Source of the DNA: Leptasterias polaris
Taxonomy: Eukaryota > Echinodermata > Asteroidea > Forcipulatida > Asteriidae
Assembly: GCA_037783415.1 (NCBI GenBank)
Contig: JAZGTN010000028.1
Span: 2,623,001 to 2,687,000 of the forward strand
Length of the DNA: 64,000 bases
Reading direction: 5' to 3'
Under the pieces are notes generated by a model. It worked only from the letters and a program-made list of their open reading frames with translations. It had not been told where the DNA came from and searched no databases. Positions 36,601 to 40,887 of this stretch are shown in pieces (positions within the stretch are counted from its first letter, which is position 1; every line of letters begins with the position of its first letter). A program made the position numbers and the translations under genes.

Positions 36601-39042
36601 TGATGGTGATGAAGTGACTGCAGGTATCTAGGTCTTTGTGTGCAATCGTGGGTGGGGATGGCCTCATTTAAAATAGGTCGGGTCAAACTGCTCAATGGCG
36701 CATCTATAGCTATCTTAAAGGGTGTGTACAACATTGGTAAGATTGAAAATATAAATGCTCACAGATTTGCACATAACTTACATGGTATAAAGATGGTCAT
36801 CGTGGAAAACTTCCCTTGAAATAGTTTTGCTTGAAATGTCATAATTTTTAGGAAAAAGTAAAACAAAAGTCTTTAGCACGCAGGATAAAATCCGATGTTT
36901 GAAAAAAAGTCAAACCATATAAGGTTTTCCCCCCTGTTTTCCAATGACTCCGAAGATCGATTGAGCTTAAACTTTCACAGGTTTGTTATTTCATGTACAT
37001 GTATATGTTGGGTCACATCAAGTGTGGATACAGGTCTTTGGCAATTACCAATGTTGTACACACTCTTTAAAGGTGACGGTTTGTAACCATCACGAAAAAC
37101 AAGTTTCTTCTGAAATCATTCACAAAATCTACCATGATATTAAATACCCCATCAAAGATGATTCCATGGACTGTTAACAGGTGTAATGTATAGATGGAAA
37201 AAAAATATACCACATTTGGTAAGAGTTATACACTTGTGTTTATATCTCGAATGAATTATTTTATCAATTATTTGAGTACTTTGAATTTATCGGTAAACAT
37301 AATAAACGCTCTGCGTGGTTTTTAAATCTATTTTGTTTCGATTTTTAGTTGTATTTAACTGTTTTACTTCATAGTGTTTGTGATATGGTTTGATGTTTTC
37401 ACTTAATAATAATAATTAATTTTTATGAAGTCCGTCACCTGCCTGTTTCTCTTTGTTCCAGCGACTTGAAGTAACTTATTGGCAGATAACTGCGCTATGT
37501 AAGCCACTGGTATTATCGCTGTTATTATTATTTTTACATGAATTGTTAGAATATACTGTTCAGTTCAATTATTACCATAACAACACATATTGCTTGCCAA
37601 CAGTTCAATATCAATGAACCTTTTTCCAACCTTTTCCAGAAAATTACCAATCAAAATGACAAAGTTTCTATTGCAACGCCACAGCCCGATGGAAAGCCAT
37701 AACTGCAAATCAAAAACAGATAGCCATAGCTTGCAGCAATGTAACATAAAATATTCAAAAATAGTGTTGAATTTGTTGGAAACAAATCAACCAATCATGG
37801 AAGGTATTTCAGTTCATGAATCTTTACAAAACAAAATTTGAATTTGGTCACAACATTATTATTAACACAATTTAATGTTTTGCTAACAATCGGCCGTCCA
37901 TGCCAACCGGCGCACTTTGTTTAATTATAAATGAAAAAAAAAAGAGTTTTAATGGCTGCGCGTTTCGATCCTAGCTGAGTCTTTGTCGGAGCAATTTCTT
38001 TTCAACAAATACATCATCAGATAATAAACCACAAGGTAACAATTAAGAGTATTTAAGAATAAAGGCAAAGTATACCTTTGGTTTTTGAAACTGTTCAATT
38101 GTTTTAATCCTACATAAATATAGATATATACAAAAACACTAACTTTTGAAAATTTCATTTCAAATGGTGGTCGCGTTTTTTACATATCGCCAAAAAACCG
38201 GAGCGACAGGAAGAATATTCCCTACAAGAATACACAATCTGAGAAACGTTTCTGAAAGAAACGTTTCTTAAATTCAAATTTTGGGGCATAAAACCTGATA
38301 TCTTTTTTCATAACTACATTACTTCGAAGTGAAATGTTTCTCAAAATGCTCTCGAAAGCTGCTGTACTTGAAACCAAGTAAGTTTGTATTGCCATTACTT
38401 TTCAAAGTCATTACCAAACGTATATACAGACCCTCTTAACGTACAGAAACAGAGAAGAAGAGAAGCGTGTTTCCAAGCAATACCCCCCCCCCCCCCCTAC
38501 TTCCTGCATGAAGAAACATCCCACACATCACTAAATAGTTCGCTTAAGTTCTTCCTGGTGAATGAACCCAATACTCACTCCTCTGAATTCTCGTTTTCCT
38601 TCCTCATCTTCCTCCCAGCAGTGAGATGAACCACGAGGCTAGCGTGTCCCCGTTTCAAACCGCTCTCTGTCAGGTCGTCTTTGCTAGCCAGACTCAAGGT
38701 TTTCATACTTTCATATCCGTTGGATTCAAACTTCTCCGCGTGCTCGCCCAACCCCGATTTCTCTAATAGACTCTCTACAGATCCGTTCAGAGTGGACTTT
38801 CTACGGGATTGAGGCTCCAAATCCATCATGATCTCCGGCGCATCCCTCGGGTCTGGTGGAACTGTCTCCTCGCCGAACATTTCGCTAAAGGCTTCGTTTA
38901 TTGCCCCGTCCATCGCGAGCTCGTCTTGATCAGTTCCTTCAGAAATCCCGCTTGATTTCTCCGAAGTGTCTCCATCTTTGTTTGGGATTGCATCCTCACC
39001 TTCTTCGCCAACCAGCTTGATATCTTCAACTACTTCACTCAT
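536..39042 (-). CDS. SLC6 glycine-transporter-like gene with N-terminal SAM domain, 12 coding exons, 3' end beyond window
   Basis: Join of exons 39042-38579, 31156-31084, 28971-28797, 27304-27173, 23844-23556, 19304-19172, 8626-8492, 7474-7371, 6411-6287, 5148-5036, 1475-1344 and 635-536. All introns are GT-AG and the phases agree at every junction, giving 658 residues plus one base. Seen in the translation: acidic tail (1-85), SAM-like domain (about 88-148), acidic linker, TM1 with NIWRFPY (224-230), TM2, TM3, a large glycosylated EL2 with a Cys322/Cys331 pair, then TM4 to TM10. SLC6 proteins couple Na+ and Cl- gradients to uptake of amino acids or amines at the plasma membrane. [10 protein letters not shown] after TM6 and [12 protein letters not shown] before TM8 favour the GlyT1/GlyT2 branch. 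The start is the first in-frame ATG, with a TGA 11 codons upstream. Glycine as substrate is inferred; another amino acid is possible. Confidence 0.93.
931..1296 (+). pseudogene. CR1-like LINE 3' remnant split by a MITE
   Basis: Translates as [20 protein letters not shown] then PPCI, interrupted by the element at 1007-1179, and resumes as [15 protein letters not shown] and a stop. GRAF..A.PKLWN.LP and S.SLD.F are the conserved C-terminus of CR1/L2-type ORF2. The end has the usual ...ATATAAATG plus ATTATTATC-like tail. It lies in the intron between exons 12 and 11, opposite in strand to the host gene. Confidence 0.75.
1007..1179. mobile_element. TA-flanked MITE nested in the LINE remnant
   Basis: Terminal inverted repeats GACCTTATGCATATGACGTC and its complement (TGACGTCAATGCATAAGGTC) lie between TA dinucleotides. 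Removing the element with one TA restores the LINE reading frame, which fixes both ends. The TA duplication points to a Tc1/mariner-type mobilising enzyme. Confidence 0.8.
1344..1475 (-). CDS. Exon 11: TM8 end, IL4, TM9
   Basis: Acceptor TTCTAG|TTC, donor AGG|GTAAGA; 44 codons (582-625). [16 protein letters not shown] continues TM8 with the conserved E-V pattern. [15 protein letters not shown] leads into TM9 and ends GLPLVTR, where GlyT proteins have GFPMITQ. The donor could be read one base earlier, but only AG|G kept whole (AGG|GTAAG) keeps phase with the next exon. Confidence 0.95.
2180..2535. mobile_element. Foldback MITE with about 115-bp arms, TA target
   Basis: Arms run from GCCTTTTGTCAAGGCC to CCGCAAACAAGTTGG-type inner sequence (about 2182-2308) and are mirrored at about 2419-2533. 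TA flanks both ends. The loop holds a short palindromic CGGGTAGCAAAAGTC region. No transposase is present, so it is a non-autonomous element of probable Tc1/mariner type. Confidence 0.75.
2914..3767. mobile_element. Inverted-repeat element split by a LINE insertion
   Basis: Left arm AGGACAGCATGACTTATCGA with TGTAGAACATT (2914-2944) is mirrored at 3737-3767. The LINE at 2960-3552 lies between the arms. Ends beyond the arms are not certain. Confidence 0.5.
2960..3552 (+). pseudogene. CR1-like LINE 3' end with 14-bp target duplication
   Basis: An uninterrupted frame from about 2970 to 3417 reads [58 protein letters not shown] and WNSFPYHIR, the conserved C-terminal region of CR1/L2 ORF2. It ends in GCGCTATATAAG plus (ATT)n, typical of a LINE tail. 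ACTATAAATATTTG occurs at 2946-2959 and again at 3553-3566, marking the insertion. The element is 5'-truncated. The intact frame suggests a fairly recent insertion. Confidence 0.88.
3906..4285. mobile_element. TTAA-flanked foldback MITE, copy A
   Basis: TTAA at both ends (3906-3909, 4282-4285). Long arms start AGGGACACGTTGCCTTGGAT and are mirrored at the right end; arms are about 170 bp. Related copies lie at 34674-35065 and 11398-11718. AGGG ends with TTAA duplications fit Kolobok- or piggyBac-type elements; no transposase is present. Confidence 0.8.
4636..4930. repeat. 150-bp tandem duplication (two copies)
   Basis: TTATCAGAGTGAATGTCAGG begins at 4636 and again at 4786. Both units continue through TTTTTGGCGCGAAC-like sequence and TGACAGGTTTTAGATTT, with scattered differences. 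Confidence 0.8.
5036..5148 (-). CDS. Exon 10: EL4 and start of TM8
   Basis: Acceptor TGATAAG|GT, donor CAG|GTAAGC; completes Gly544, then residues 545-581. [20 protein letters not shown] matches the SLC6 EL4, and the hydrophobic stretch ending VGLDTQ is the start of TM8. Asp579-Thr580 fall at the Na2-site LDS/LDT motif. The acceptor lacks a strong pyrimidine tract, but the frame and protein match are exact. Confidence 0.96.
5149..6286. other. Intron 9 of the SLC6 gene
   Basis: 5210-5440 is a GC-richer block with several CCCCGG/CCCCAG and CTTTTCACACTG repeats, possibly an old repeat. A complete MITE is at 5662-5872. 5940-6240 is non-coding with A/T runs; nothing is recognised there. Confidence 0.6.
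5662..5872. mobile_element. MITE with GGCCCAATTTCAT termini
   Basis: Inverted ends GGCCCAATTTCATGGGAGCT and TTATGAAATTGGGCC bound about 210 bp with inner TTAAGCA...TGCTTAA-like and ACCAGTCACAAAT motifs. Diverged relatives are at 18912-19119, 23992-24182 and about 33285-33450. I associate this family with echinoderm genomes (memory only). Confidence 0.75.
6287..6411 (-). CDS. Exon 9: TM7 and IL3 side
   Basis: Acceptor TTGCCAG|G, donor CAGG|GTAAGG; completes Arg502, then residues 503-543. [20 protein letters not shown] is TM7, with the conserved N-TSIFAGF segment contributing to Cl- and Na+ sites. [18 protein letters not shown] is the usual EL4 lead-in. Family identity is clear. Confidence 0.96.
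6555..6804. mobile_element. MITE with CACTYTTAAAAAC ends and GGGTCA motifs
   Basis: Left end CACTTTAAAAACCTTCGGGT is mirrored by GACCCAGGAGGTTTTAGAGTG-type sequence at the right. The interior has repeated TGACCCGGGTCCTGTGGGG. A relative with an expanded minisatellite is at 56950-57450. It lies in intron 8, about 145 bp upstream of exon 9. Confidence 0.65.
7371..7474 (-). CDS. Exon 8: TM6 with substrate site
   Basis: Acceptor GTTCAG|GTG, donor TTCAG|GTATGT; residues 468-501 plus two bases. [19 protein letters not shown] then [15 protein letters not shown] is nearly diagnostic of GlyT-type transporters. Gly481 aligns with GlyT1 Gly305 (Ser479 in GlyT2), the residue reported to set tolerance for N-methylated glycine. 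The following residue is Pro, where I recall Cys in GlyT1 and Ala in GlyT2. Confidence 0.97.
8018..8176. repeat. ACTGGTCC-type interspersed repeat, copy 1
   Basis: AGCATTCTCCCTTAACACTG leads into several ACTGGTCC/GGACCAGT motifs. The same motifs, with a GTTAAGAGAGATCACTG-like end, occur at about 42440-42725 and 58225-58415, so this is a dispersed family with inverted ends. Confidence 0.5.
8492..8626 (-). CDS. Exon 7: TM5 and EL3
   Basis: Acceptor TTTTCAG|GTT, donor AAG|GTAAAT; 45 codons in phase 0 (423-467). [20 protein letters not shown] is TM5 and is very close to the GlyT form. [20 protein letters not shown] is EL3, matching the family pattern (TLPGA.GI..Y..P.W). It is flanked upstream by a 540-bp inverted-repeat element that ends roughly 75-90 bp from the acceptor. 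Confidence 0.97.
8702..9244. mobile_element. Inverted-repeat element with an inner palindromic satellite
   Basis: Outer arms (GACACGGAAGCGTTTAAGG, GAGAGAAAAAAGAAAC) are mirrored at 9190-9244 with mismatches. Inside are paired AATTATGAC/GTCATAATCATGAC blocks around the array at 8815-9044. It ends roughly 75-90 bp from the exon 7 acceptor. Confidence 0.55.
8815..9044. repeat. 22-bp array of GAGATATATCTC palindromes
   Basis: About ten copies of ATGAGATATATCTCAT spaced by TTGAAT or ATGAAT, some units shortened. Each unit is itself a 16-bp palindrome, so either strand can fold at every repeat. Confidence 0.85.
10278..10496. repeat. Duplicated 219-bp block, copy 1
   Basis: From TGCTCTATCGTTTGGGAAAC to GAATCTTAATA the sequence is near-identical to 18242-18454, apart from poly-C length (25 versus 19 C). 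Confidence 0.9.
11398..11718. mobile_element. Foldback MITE, copy C (diverged)
   Basis: Begins TAAAGGGAAACGTTGCCTTG and ends GCAGCGTGTCCCT, with inner CATTTTGTAGAA...TTGACTCCACAAAATGGCG. It matches the family at 3906-4285 but is shortened, and its TTAA ends have decayed. Confidence 0.65.
12060..13125. repeat. Left-arm array of the 18-bp palindrome
   Basis: About 26 exact GGTTTATAAACC cores. The outer part is spaced by AAAATTTAAGCACCTTCAAAA-like sequence, the inner part by a AAAATCGTGTGTCACAAAT-like spacer with a period of about 37 bp. Confidence 0.9.
13127..13254. mobile_element. Small MITE with GGCTACAGCTACGGCT ends (left arm)
   Basis: CCTAATTAACGGCTACAGCT at the left is mirrored by TGTAGCCGCCAATTCGGA at the right, with ATCCTTAGCAAC repeated inside. 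The mirror copy is at 14998-15122. Confidence 0.65.
13296..13555 (+). pseudogene. Captured retroelement coding fragment (left arm)
   Basis: A frame ending in a stop at 13555 reads [47 protein letters not shown]. This pattern (KHW-L, D..L...FP.PPLLAY+R.KN++D.++RA+L) is what I recall just upstream of the GIY-YIG endonuclease in Penelope-like retroelements. The reverse transcriptase and endonuclease are absent. The assignment to Penelope-like elements is from memory. Confidence 0.6.
13682..13885. repeat. 21-bp minisatellite, left block (about 10 copies)
   Basis: Unit contains CGTCGCCTTTTCAATTTTGT, the complement of the right block. The last copies carry CTTC or GG changes next to the loop. Confidence 0.9.
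13886..14178. other. Loop of the giant palindrome
   Basis: About 290 bp of unique sequence with no partner in the other arm, although CACGTGACTGTCACATGATG at its left and ATGTGATAGTCACCTGGTAG at its right retain some symmetry. No gene is recognised. Confidence 0.6.
14180..14560. repeat. 21-bp minisatellite, right block (about 18 copies)
   Basis: Unit contains AAAATTGAAAAGGCGACG. Because the unit is 21 bp, most frames stay open; the plus strand reads repeated KIEKATD. This block has nearly twice as many copies as its mirror. Confidence 0.9.
14690..14974 (-). pseudogene. Captured retroelement coding fragment (right arm)
   Basis: Mirror copy of 13296-13555, nearly identical, in the same orientation relative to the palindrome centre. 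One base fewer near 14970 keeps the frame open a little further upstream ([17 protein letters not shown]). No start codon or neighbouring domain indicates a working gene. Confidence 0.6.
14998..15122. mobile_element. Small MITE, right-arm mirror copy
   Basis: TCCGAATTGGCGGCTACAGC to GTAGCCGTTAATTCGGACA, the mirror of 13127-13254. It was probably present before the arm duplicated. Confidence 0.65.
15123..16230. repeat. Right-arm array of the 18-bp palindrome
   Basis: CATGGTTTATAAACCATG-type units in mirror order to the left arm: first the CACACGATTTT-spaced type, then from about 15640 the GAAGGTGCTTAAATTTT-spaced type. The second type is more regular and has more copies (about 38-39 bp period) than its counterpart. 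Confidence 0.9.
18199..18498. repeat. Inserted copy of the 10.3-kb block flanked by a 45-bp duplication
   Basis: ATGTCTGGTCGGTTCAAATG through AAAGGGAATG occurs at 18199-18243 and again at 18454-18498. Between them lies a near-identical copy of 10278-10496. Two to three bases of overlap occur at each junction. Confidence 0.9.
18912..19119. mobile_element. MITE of the GGCCCAATTTCAT family, diverged
   Basis: Starts GGGCACAGTTTCATAGAAGT, ends CTCTATAAAATTGGGCC; inside are GATACCAGTCACATATGC and GCTTAAGCATCATC. It lies 52 bp past the exon 6 donor. Confidence 0.7.
19172..19304 (-). CDS. Exon 6: TM4 and IL2
   Basis: Acceptor TCTGCAG|T, donor AAAG|GTATAT; completes Ser378, then residues 379-422. 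[20 protein letters not shown] is the standard SLC6 TM4, followed by [11 protein letters not shown], the conserved KGVKSSGKV turn into TM5. An MITE sits about 50 bp downstream of the donor. The next exon is 10.5 kb away across the palindrome-bearing intron 6. Confidence 0.97.
21703..22390. repeat. Tandem satellite, about 108-bp unit, 7 copies
   Basis: GGGTTTTCAGTTCCTACCTG recurs near 21710, 21811, 21921, 22026, 22134, 22241 and 22347, with AAACCCTGGTTCGAATCYCA between. The GGTTCGAATC core equals a tRNA B-box, hinting at a SINE or tRNA-derived origin. Copies are diverged. Confidence 0.8.
22686..23017. mobile_element. TTAA-flanked MITE, AGGGTGTGTACAAC family, copy 1
   Basis: Starts TTAAAGGGTGTGTACAACAT and ends AATGTTGTCCAAGAGCTTTAA. 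Inside are GGAAAACTTCCCT, TGAGTAAAACAA and TTTCACACACGTTTGTTAT. Copies are at 36715-37070, 44802-45137 and 50566-50926, with a longer relative at 33779-35687. Confidence 0.8.
23556..23844 (-). CDS. Exon 5: TM3 and extracellular loop 2
   Basis: Acceptor TTCCCAG|GA, donor GGAG|GTGAAG; completes Gly282, then residues 283-377. It begins with TM3 ([20 protein letters not shown]), including the YYN motif at the substrate and Cl- region. The large EL2 follows, with Cys322 and Cys331 spaced as in the conserved EL2 disulfide. Five N-glycosylation sequons occur at Asn338, 343, 348, 353 and 361, four of them exactly five residues apart. It ends with the EYW motif before TM4. Confidence 0.97.
23992..24182. 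mobile_element. MITE of the GGCCCAATTTCAT family, diverged
   Basis: GGGCTCGATTTAATTGAGCT at the left and ATCTATAAAAATTGGACCC at the right, with CATTTGTGACTGGTATCCCA inside as in the related copies. Confidence 0.6.
26752..27150. mobile_element. AGAGGGGCTCCAAGGTC element, copy 1, split by a SINE
   Basis: Left end AAGAGGGGCTTCAAGGTC. After the SINE it resumes TTACAGGTCTCTACCCTCGC, matching the order in the copy at 27353-27765. Right end is uncertain. Confidence 0.6.
26822..26955 (-). repeat. tRNA-derived SINE
   Basis: On the minus strand GGGCTAGATAGCTCAGTTGG then TAGAGC gives an A box, and GGTTCAAATC the B box. A non-tRNA body follows, ending TTTATTATTTGTTTCC. The 3' acceptor arm does not pair with the 5' strand, so this is a SINE rather than a tRNA gene. 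Confidence 0.75.
27173..27304 (-). CDS. Exon 4: TM2
   Basis: Acceptor CTACAG|GC, donor ACAG|GTAAAC; completes Gly238, then residues 239-281. It reads [19 protein letters not shown] then [20 protein letters not shown], the TM2 and IL1 signature of SLC6 (GxPLFFLE, GQ..SQG). ASQGP is shared with GlyT2-type transporters. An MITE-like repeat lies about 50 bp beyond its acceptor. Confidence 0.97.
27353..27765. mobile_element. AGAGGGGCTCCAAGGTC element, copy 2
   Basis: AAGGGGCTCCAAGATAAAAC, TTGTGATGCACTCGTTTTCC and ACACAGTGGCATTTTACACC match the other copies at 26752, 44014 and 54267. It is the second element crowding exon 4, this time in intron 3. Confidence 0.6.
27950..28450. repeat. Degenerate tandem repeat rich in ACGTTGT/AAACGT
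   Basis: From about 28190 a unit of roughly 65-70 bp recurs: TTATTAAAACGTAGTA, GTTGTGGCAGTCACGTTGTC, GCACGTTGTATTTTGG. The part at 27960-28100 has the same motifs more loosely. It lies in intron 3 (27305-28796). Confidence 0.65.
28797..28971 (-). CDS. Exon 3: end of N-tail and TM1
   Basis: Acceptor TTGACAG|CTA, donor GGTG|GTAAGT; residues 180-237 plus one base. It contains [14 protein letters not shown], the usual SLC6 lead into TM1, then [17 protein letters not shown] with the near-invariant NIWRFPY. The unwound part of TM1 lines the substrate and Na+ sites throughout the family. It joins exon 4 within the conserved GGG run. Confidence 0.97.
28972..31083. other. Intron 2 of the SLC6 gene (2.1 kb)
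   Basis: Non-coding. An A/C-rich low-complexity block lies at 29560-29650 and a 12-bp poly-C run at 30655-30666. No element ends or coding were recognised. Confidence 0.55.
31084..31156 (-). CDS. Exon 2: acidic linker
   Basis: Acceptor TTGCAG|A, donor AAG|GTAAGA. The first base completes Glu155, followed by 24 codons (156-179) rich in Glu and Asp ([14 protein letters not shown]). It is phase 2 in and phase 0 out, matching exons 1 and 3. No domain is recognised; it is probably a flexible cytosolic linker. Being short and non-conserved, it is supported mainly by its splice sites and by frame closure. Confidence 0.8.
31425..31600. other. GC-rich block of unusual composition
   Basis: Far richer in G and C than its surroundings, with CACGTG and GCACGTGTG E-box-like motifs. 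It is not coding for anything recognised on either strand. It could be a regulatory block, an old insertion or foreign sequence. Confidence 0.4.
31744..31952. mobile_element. TA-flanked MITE with GGTGTTAAAA ends
   Basis: TACACTGCAAGAAGTGGGGT with GTTAAAA at the left is mirrored by TTTTAACACCCCATTTTGCA with GTGTA at the right; TA duplicates at both ends. A decayed relative probably ends at 32902 (TTTTAACACC...ACAGTGTA). Confidence 0.8.
32056..32235. repeat. 16-bp tandem array with 11 CRE-like TTACGTCA sites
   Basis: Unit ACATCTGAATTACGTC is repeated without visible mismatch; TTACGTCA occurs 11 times from 32065 to 32232. TGACGTAA is a variant of the CREB/ATF site. It lies in intron 1, about 6.8 kb downstream of the start codon in gene direction. 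Confidence 0.95.
32630..32755 (-). repeat. SINE-like fragment with tRNA B box
   Basis: On the minus strand AATGCAAAGGTTGTGGGTTC then GAATCCCACCCGAGTGATT carries a B box and the standard SINE continuation. A second, more diverged one (GGTTCGAATCCCCC) is at about 33640-33770. Confidence 0.55.
33640..33770 (-). repeat. SINE-like fragment with tRNA B box, second copy
   Basis: On the minus strand TGTTGGACACGGTTCGAATC then CCCCACTTTGG. The A box is not clear. It abuts the TTAA element that starts at 33779. Confidence 0.45.
34161..35541. mobile_element. hAT-like non-autonomous element, 8-bp target duplication
   Basis: Ends CAGTGGCGTAACTAAGG and its mirror TTAGTTACGCCACTG. The 8-bp flanks are GTTTTTAT and GTTTTCAT (one mismatch), as expected for hAT. 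Long G runs adjoin both ends. No transposase was found in the 1.38 kb; its centre is filled by a foldback element. Confidence 0.8.
34674..35065. mobile_element. TTAA-flanked foldback MITE, copy B (innermost of the nest)
   Basis: TTAA at 34674-34677 and 35062-35065. TGGACACGTTGCCTTGGATC and its mirror AATCCAAGGCAACGTGTCCC; inner CACAAAATGGCGGACCGTGT as in copy A. Confidence 0.8.
36715..37070. mobile_element. TTAA-flanked MITE, AGGGTGTGTACAAC family, copy 2
   Basis: TTAAAGGGTGTGTACAACAT to AATGTTGTACACACTCTTTAA, both ends intact. It is the best-preserved copy in the window. Confidence 0.85.
38058..38380. mobile_element. MITE-like repeat starting AAAGGCAAAGTATAC, copy 1
   Basis: AAAGGCAAAGTATACCTTTG, TTGAAAATTTCATTTCAAAT and ATCTGAGAAACGTTTCTGAA in the same order and orientation as in 45867-46150. 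The 3' end is near 38380 (CTTGAAACCAAGTAAGT). Confidence 0.6.
38579..39042 (-). CDS. Exon 1: acidic N-terminal tail and SAM-like domain
   Basis: Encodes residues 1-154 plus two bases of codon 155; donor is GA|GTGAGT. Residues 1-85 are acidic and Ser/Thr-rich, with a basic RRKS motif (Ser83) fitting a PKA-type site. Residues 88-148 match the SAM consensus: a first helix [11 protein letters not shown], the [10 protein letters not shown] turn-helix, a central [12 protein letters not shown] and a last helix starting [13 protein letters not shown] domains mediate protein-protein or self-association, occasionally RNA or lipid binding. The phase-2 donor joins exon 2 in frame. Vertebrate GlyT2 also has a long (about 200-residue) cytosolic tail, but I know of no SAM domain in it. 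Confidence 0.85.
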
Positions 39043-39560
39043 CTTGAAGGTATCGTCTTGGTTTACACACAATCAACCATCTCAACTCTATCTCGAACAT
39101 CAACTGTGAAGTGGCTCCCACGGTTCTTCATCGATATCGTCCAAGCCGTTGGCAAATTTATTTACTCCCTATTGACACTAACAGCCAAGCACGGTTAACA
39201 AACACCGGGAACAGAGAACGGCCCCGTTTTGGAAAACGATTTTGTTATAGAAAACACACTGGGGAATCAATGATTTACCATTCGATTGATCACTTAATAC
39301 TCGTCGAGGACACTTTGGCGATTGAAGTTGGTGTCAGTTTATTGATTTAGGTGTTTTTTGTTGACTCGATTATCGAGCCATCATGGAGACCAGTATACAA
39401 ACCCCTAAAATAATCCCAGAGTATTTTGTTCAGATCCTCTAAAACGGTACCTGGCAGAGAAATGTTCGCCTCTCAGCAACTGGGATACACCAATGTGGAT
39501 ACCAAGCCACCCTTCCCCGTCAATTGAAGTGCACATTAAGGGAATGTCTTATTAACAACA
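39043..39560 (-). promoter_or_regulatory. 5' untranslated region and upstream of the SLC6 gene
   Basis: In-frame TGA at 39073-39075 shows the frame is closed upstream of the ATG. The start context TTCAAGATGA has A at -3. The only TATA-like sequence is TAAATAAATTT on the minus strand at about 39155-39166, roughly 115 bp before the ATG; there is no clear CpG island. The transcription start is not determinable here. Confidence 0.35.
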
Positions 39561-40145
39561 ATACTTAATACCAAAACAGCTGACCTATTAGTATGAATTG
39601 ACAGGGTGAGCTAAGGCCATAATTTTCAATCTTGAAAGGCCTCCCAAAAGGCCAACTTCACTTCCCATGACGGACCCCTCCTAGAACCAATTTGCCTGAG
39701 TGCAAGCCCCAACCTGCCAACAAATAGTTATACCCACTGCTTCCCTCCATATACCTTTCTTACAAAAACAGTTACCCACCGCTTCCAGAATGACACACAA
39801 CACGTTCCGGTTCCTTGCTGAGCTTTGAGTTGTACATTGTGTAAACATTATCAAGTTGGATTGATCAAAGTGACTGATTTACCTTATAGGTTGTTTCGAT
39901 GAAATTGAAATAATTTACTGAAATGCAAAGTCTGGACATTACTGAGTGACTGCGAATTATGAAGGTGGGGGGATGCTTTCAAATGGTTAGGGACTCCATG
40001 TGAATTTTCAAGACCCTCTATCTCTTTGATCTCCACTCTGGTCATTTGTAAACACGAACCGTACACGACCTCTATACACTCCCCAGTTACGACAAAAAGG
40101 CAGTCATCAGTCTATAGTAAACTTTGAGTTCAGTCTTTCTTTCTG

Positions 40146-40580
40146 ATTTGACCGACCGATGTTTCACCTTTTAATCAAACTGCGTATCGTATACAAGTTA
40201 AATCTTCTCACTTTCAAAGCTCTTCGTGGCTTATCTCCTGACTATATATCTGATCTTCTCCATAAATATATTCCTGTTCGTCCTCTCCGATCTGCTGGCC
40301 AATCCCTACTCACGCAAACTACTTTTTCCACTAAATTTTATGGTCAAATAGAGAGCCTTCAACTTCATTGCACCTTCATTATGGAATGACTTGCCTCTTC
40401 ATATTCGCCAAGCTGGCTCTCTTCAGATTTTCAAGGGACTTTTAAAAACCCATTTGTTTGAATCTATTGTTGTTTAACTTGCTTTTTAAAATATATTAAT
40501 TTCATTGTTTTATGTTTTGTGTTGCACATAGAGGCTTCTGCATTATGCGCTATATAAATTTATCGTATTATTATTATTAA
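40146..40580 (+). pseudogene. CR1-like LINE 3' end, frameshifted
   Basis: FHLLIKLRIVYKLNLLTFKA then LRGLSPDYISDLLHKYIPVR matches the same ORF2 region as 2960-3552. After a frameshift near 40345 it resumes SLWNDLPLHIRQAGSLQIFK and LLKTHLFES with a stop. It ends GCGCTATATAAATTTATCGT plus (ATT)n. Confidence 0.85.
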
Positions 40581-40660
40581 TACAGTAATAACAGTACACA
40601 GTATTGAGCAAGTTCGATGGAGGACGAATGGTCAACTGGTGGTTAGTTAGTGACGTATCT

Positions 40661-40887
40661 AGCGCATGCGCACTCACGTTGAAGTGCGAACGATTATTGT
40701 CATGTCATGTCAAAGTGACCGTAAAATGGCGGTAGCAAGTTTGTGTACATTTTTGGACGTCCTAGATCGATATTTTCTCAGTATATCAGCATATCTCACC
40801 AGGTACCTTGTGCGGTTGTGCCACAGACAACTGAGACCCAACAGTCACCCCAAAAATAAATGGCTAGCTTTATATTCAAATAAATAA
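40661..40887 (+). other. NRF-1-like site and short downstream frame
   Basis: GCGCATGCGCAC at 40661-40672 is a consensus-quality NRF-1 motif, common in animal core promoters. An ATGGCG start at 40727 opens a 53-codon frame (MAVASLCTFLDVLDRYFLSI) with a possible donor CCAG|GTACCT at 40800. No homology is recognised and no second exon was found. It could be a first exon or chance. Confidence 0.25.

Larger units (their letters stand above)
31157..38578. other. Intron 1 of the SLC6 gene (7.4 kb)
   Basis: Holds a GC-rich outlier block (31425-31600), a TA MITE, the CRE-like array, SINE pieces, the three-level transposon nest and two further MITEs, listed separately. 35690-36714 and 37546-38057 show no recognised feature; an AAAATGGCGTCG start with a 23-codon frame at 35764 has no supporting context. 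Confidence 0.6.

Noticed and set aside
39043..39072. Extending the transporter start upstream to a TTG codon
   Set aside because: No ATG there, and TTG starts are not usual in animals; the ATG at 39042 is the first in frame.
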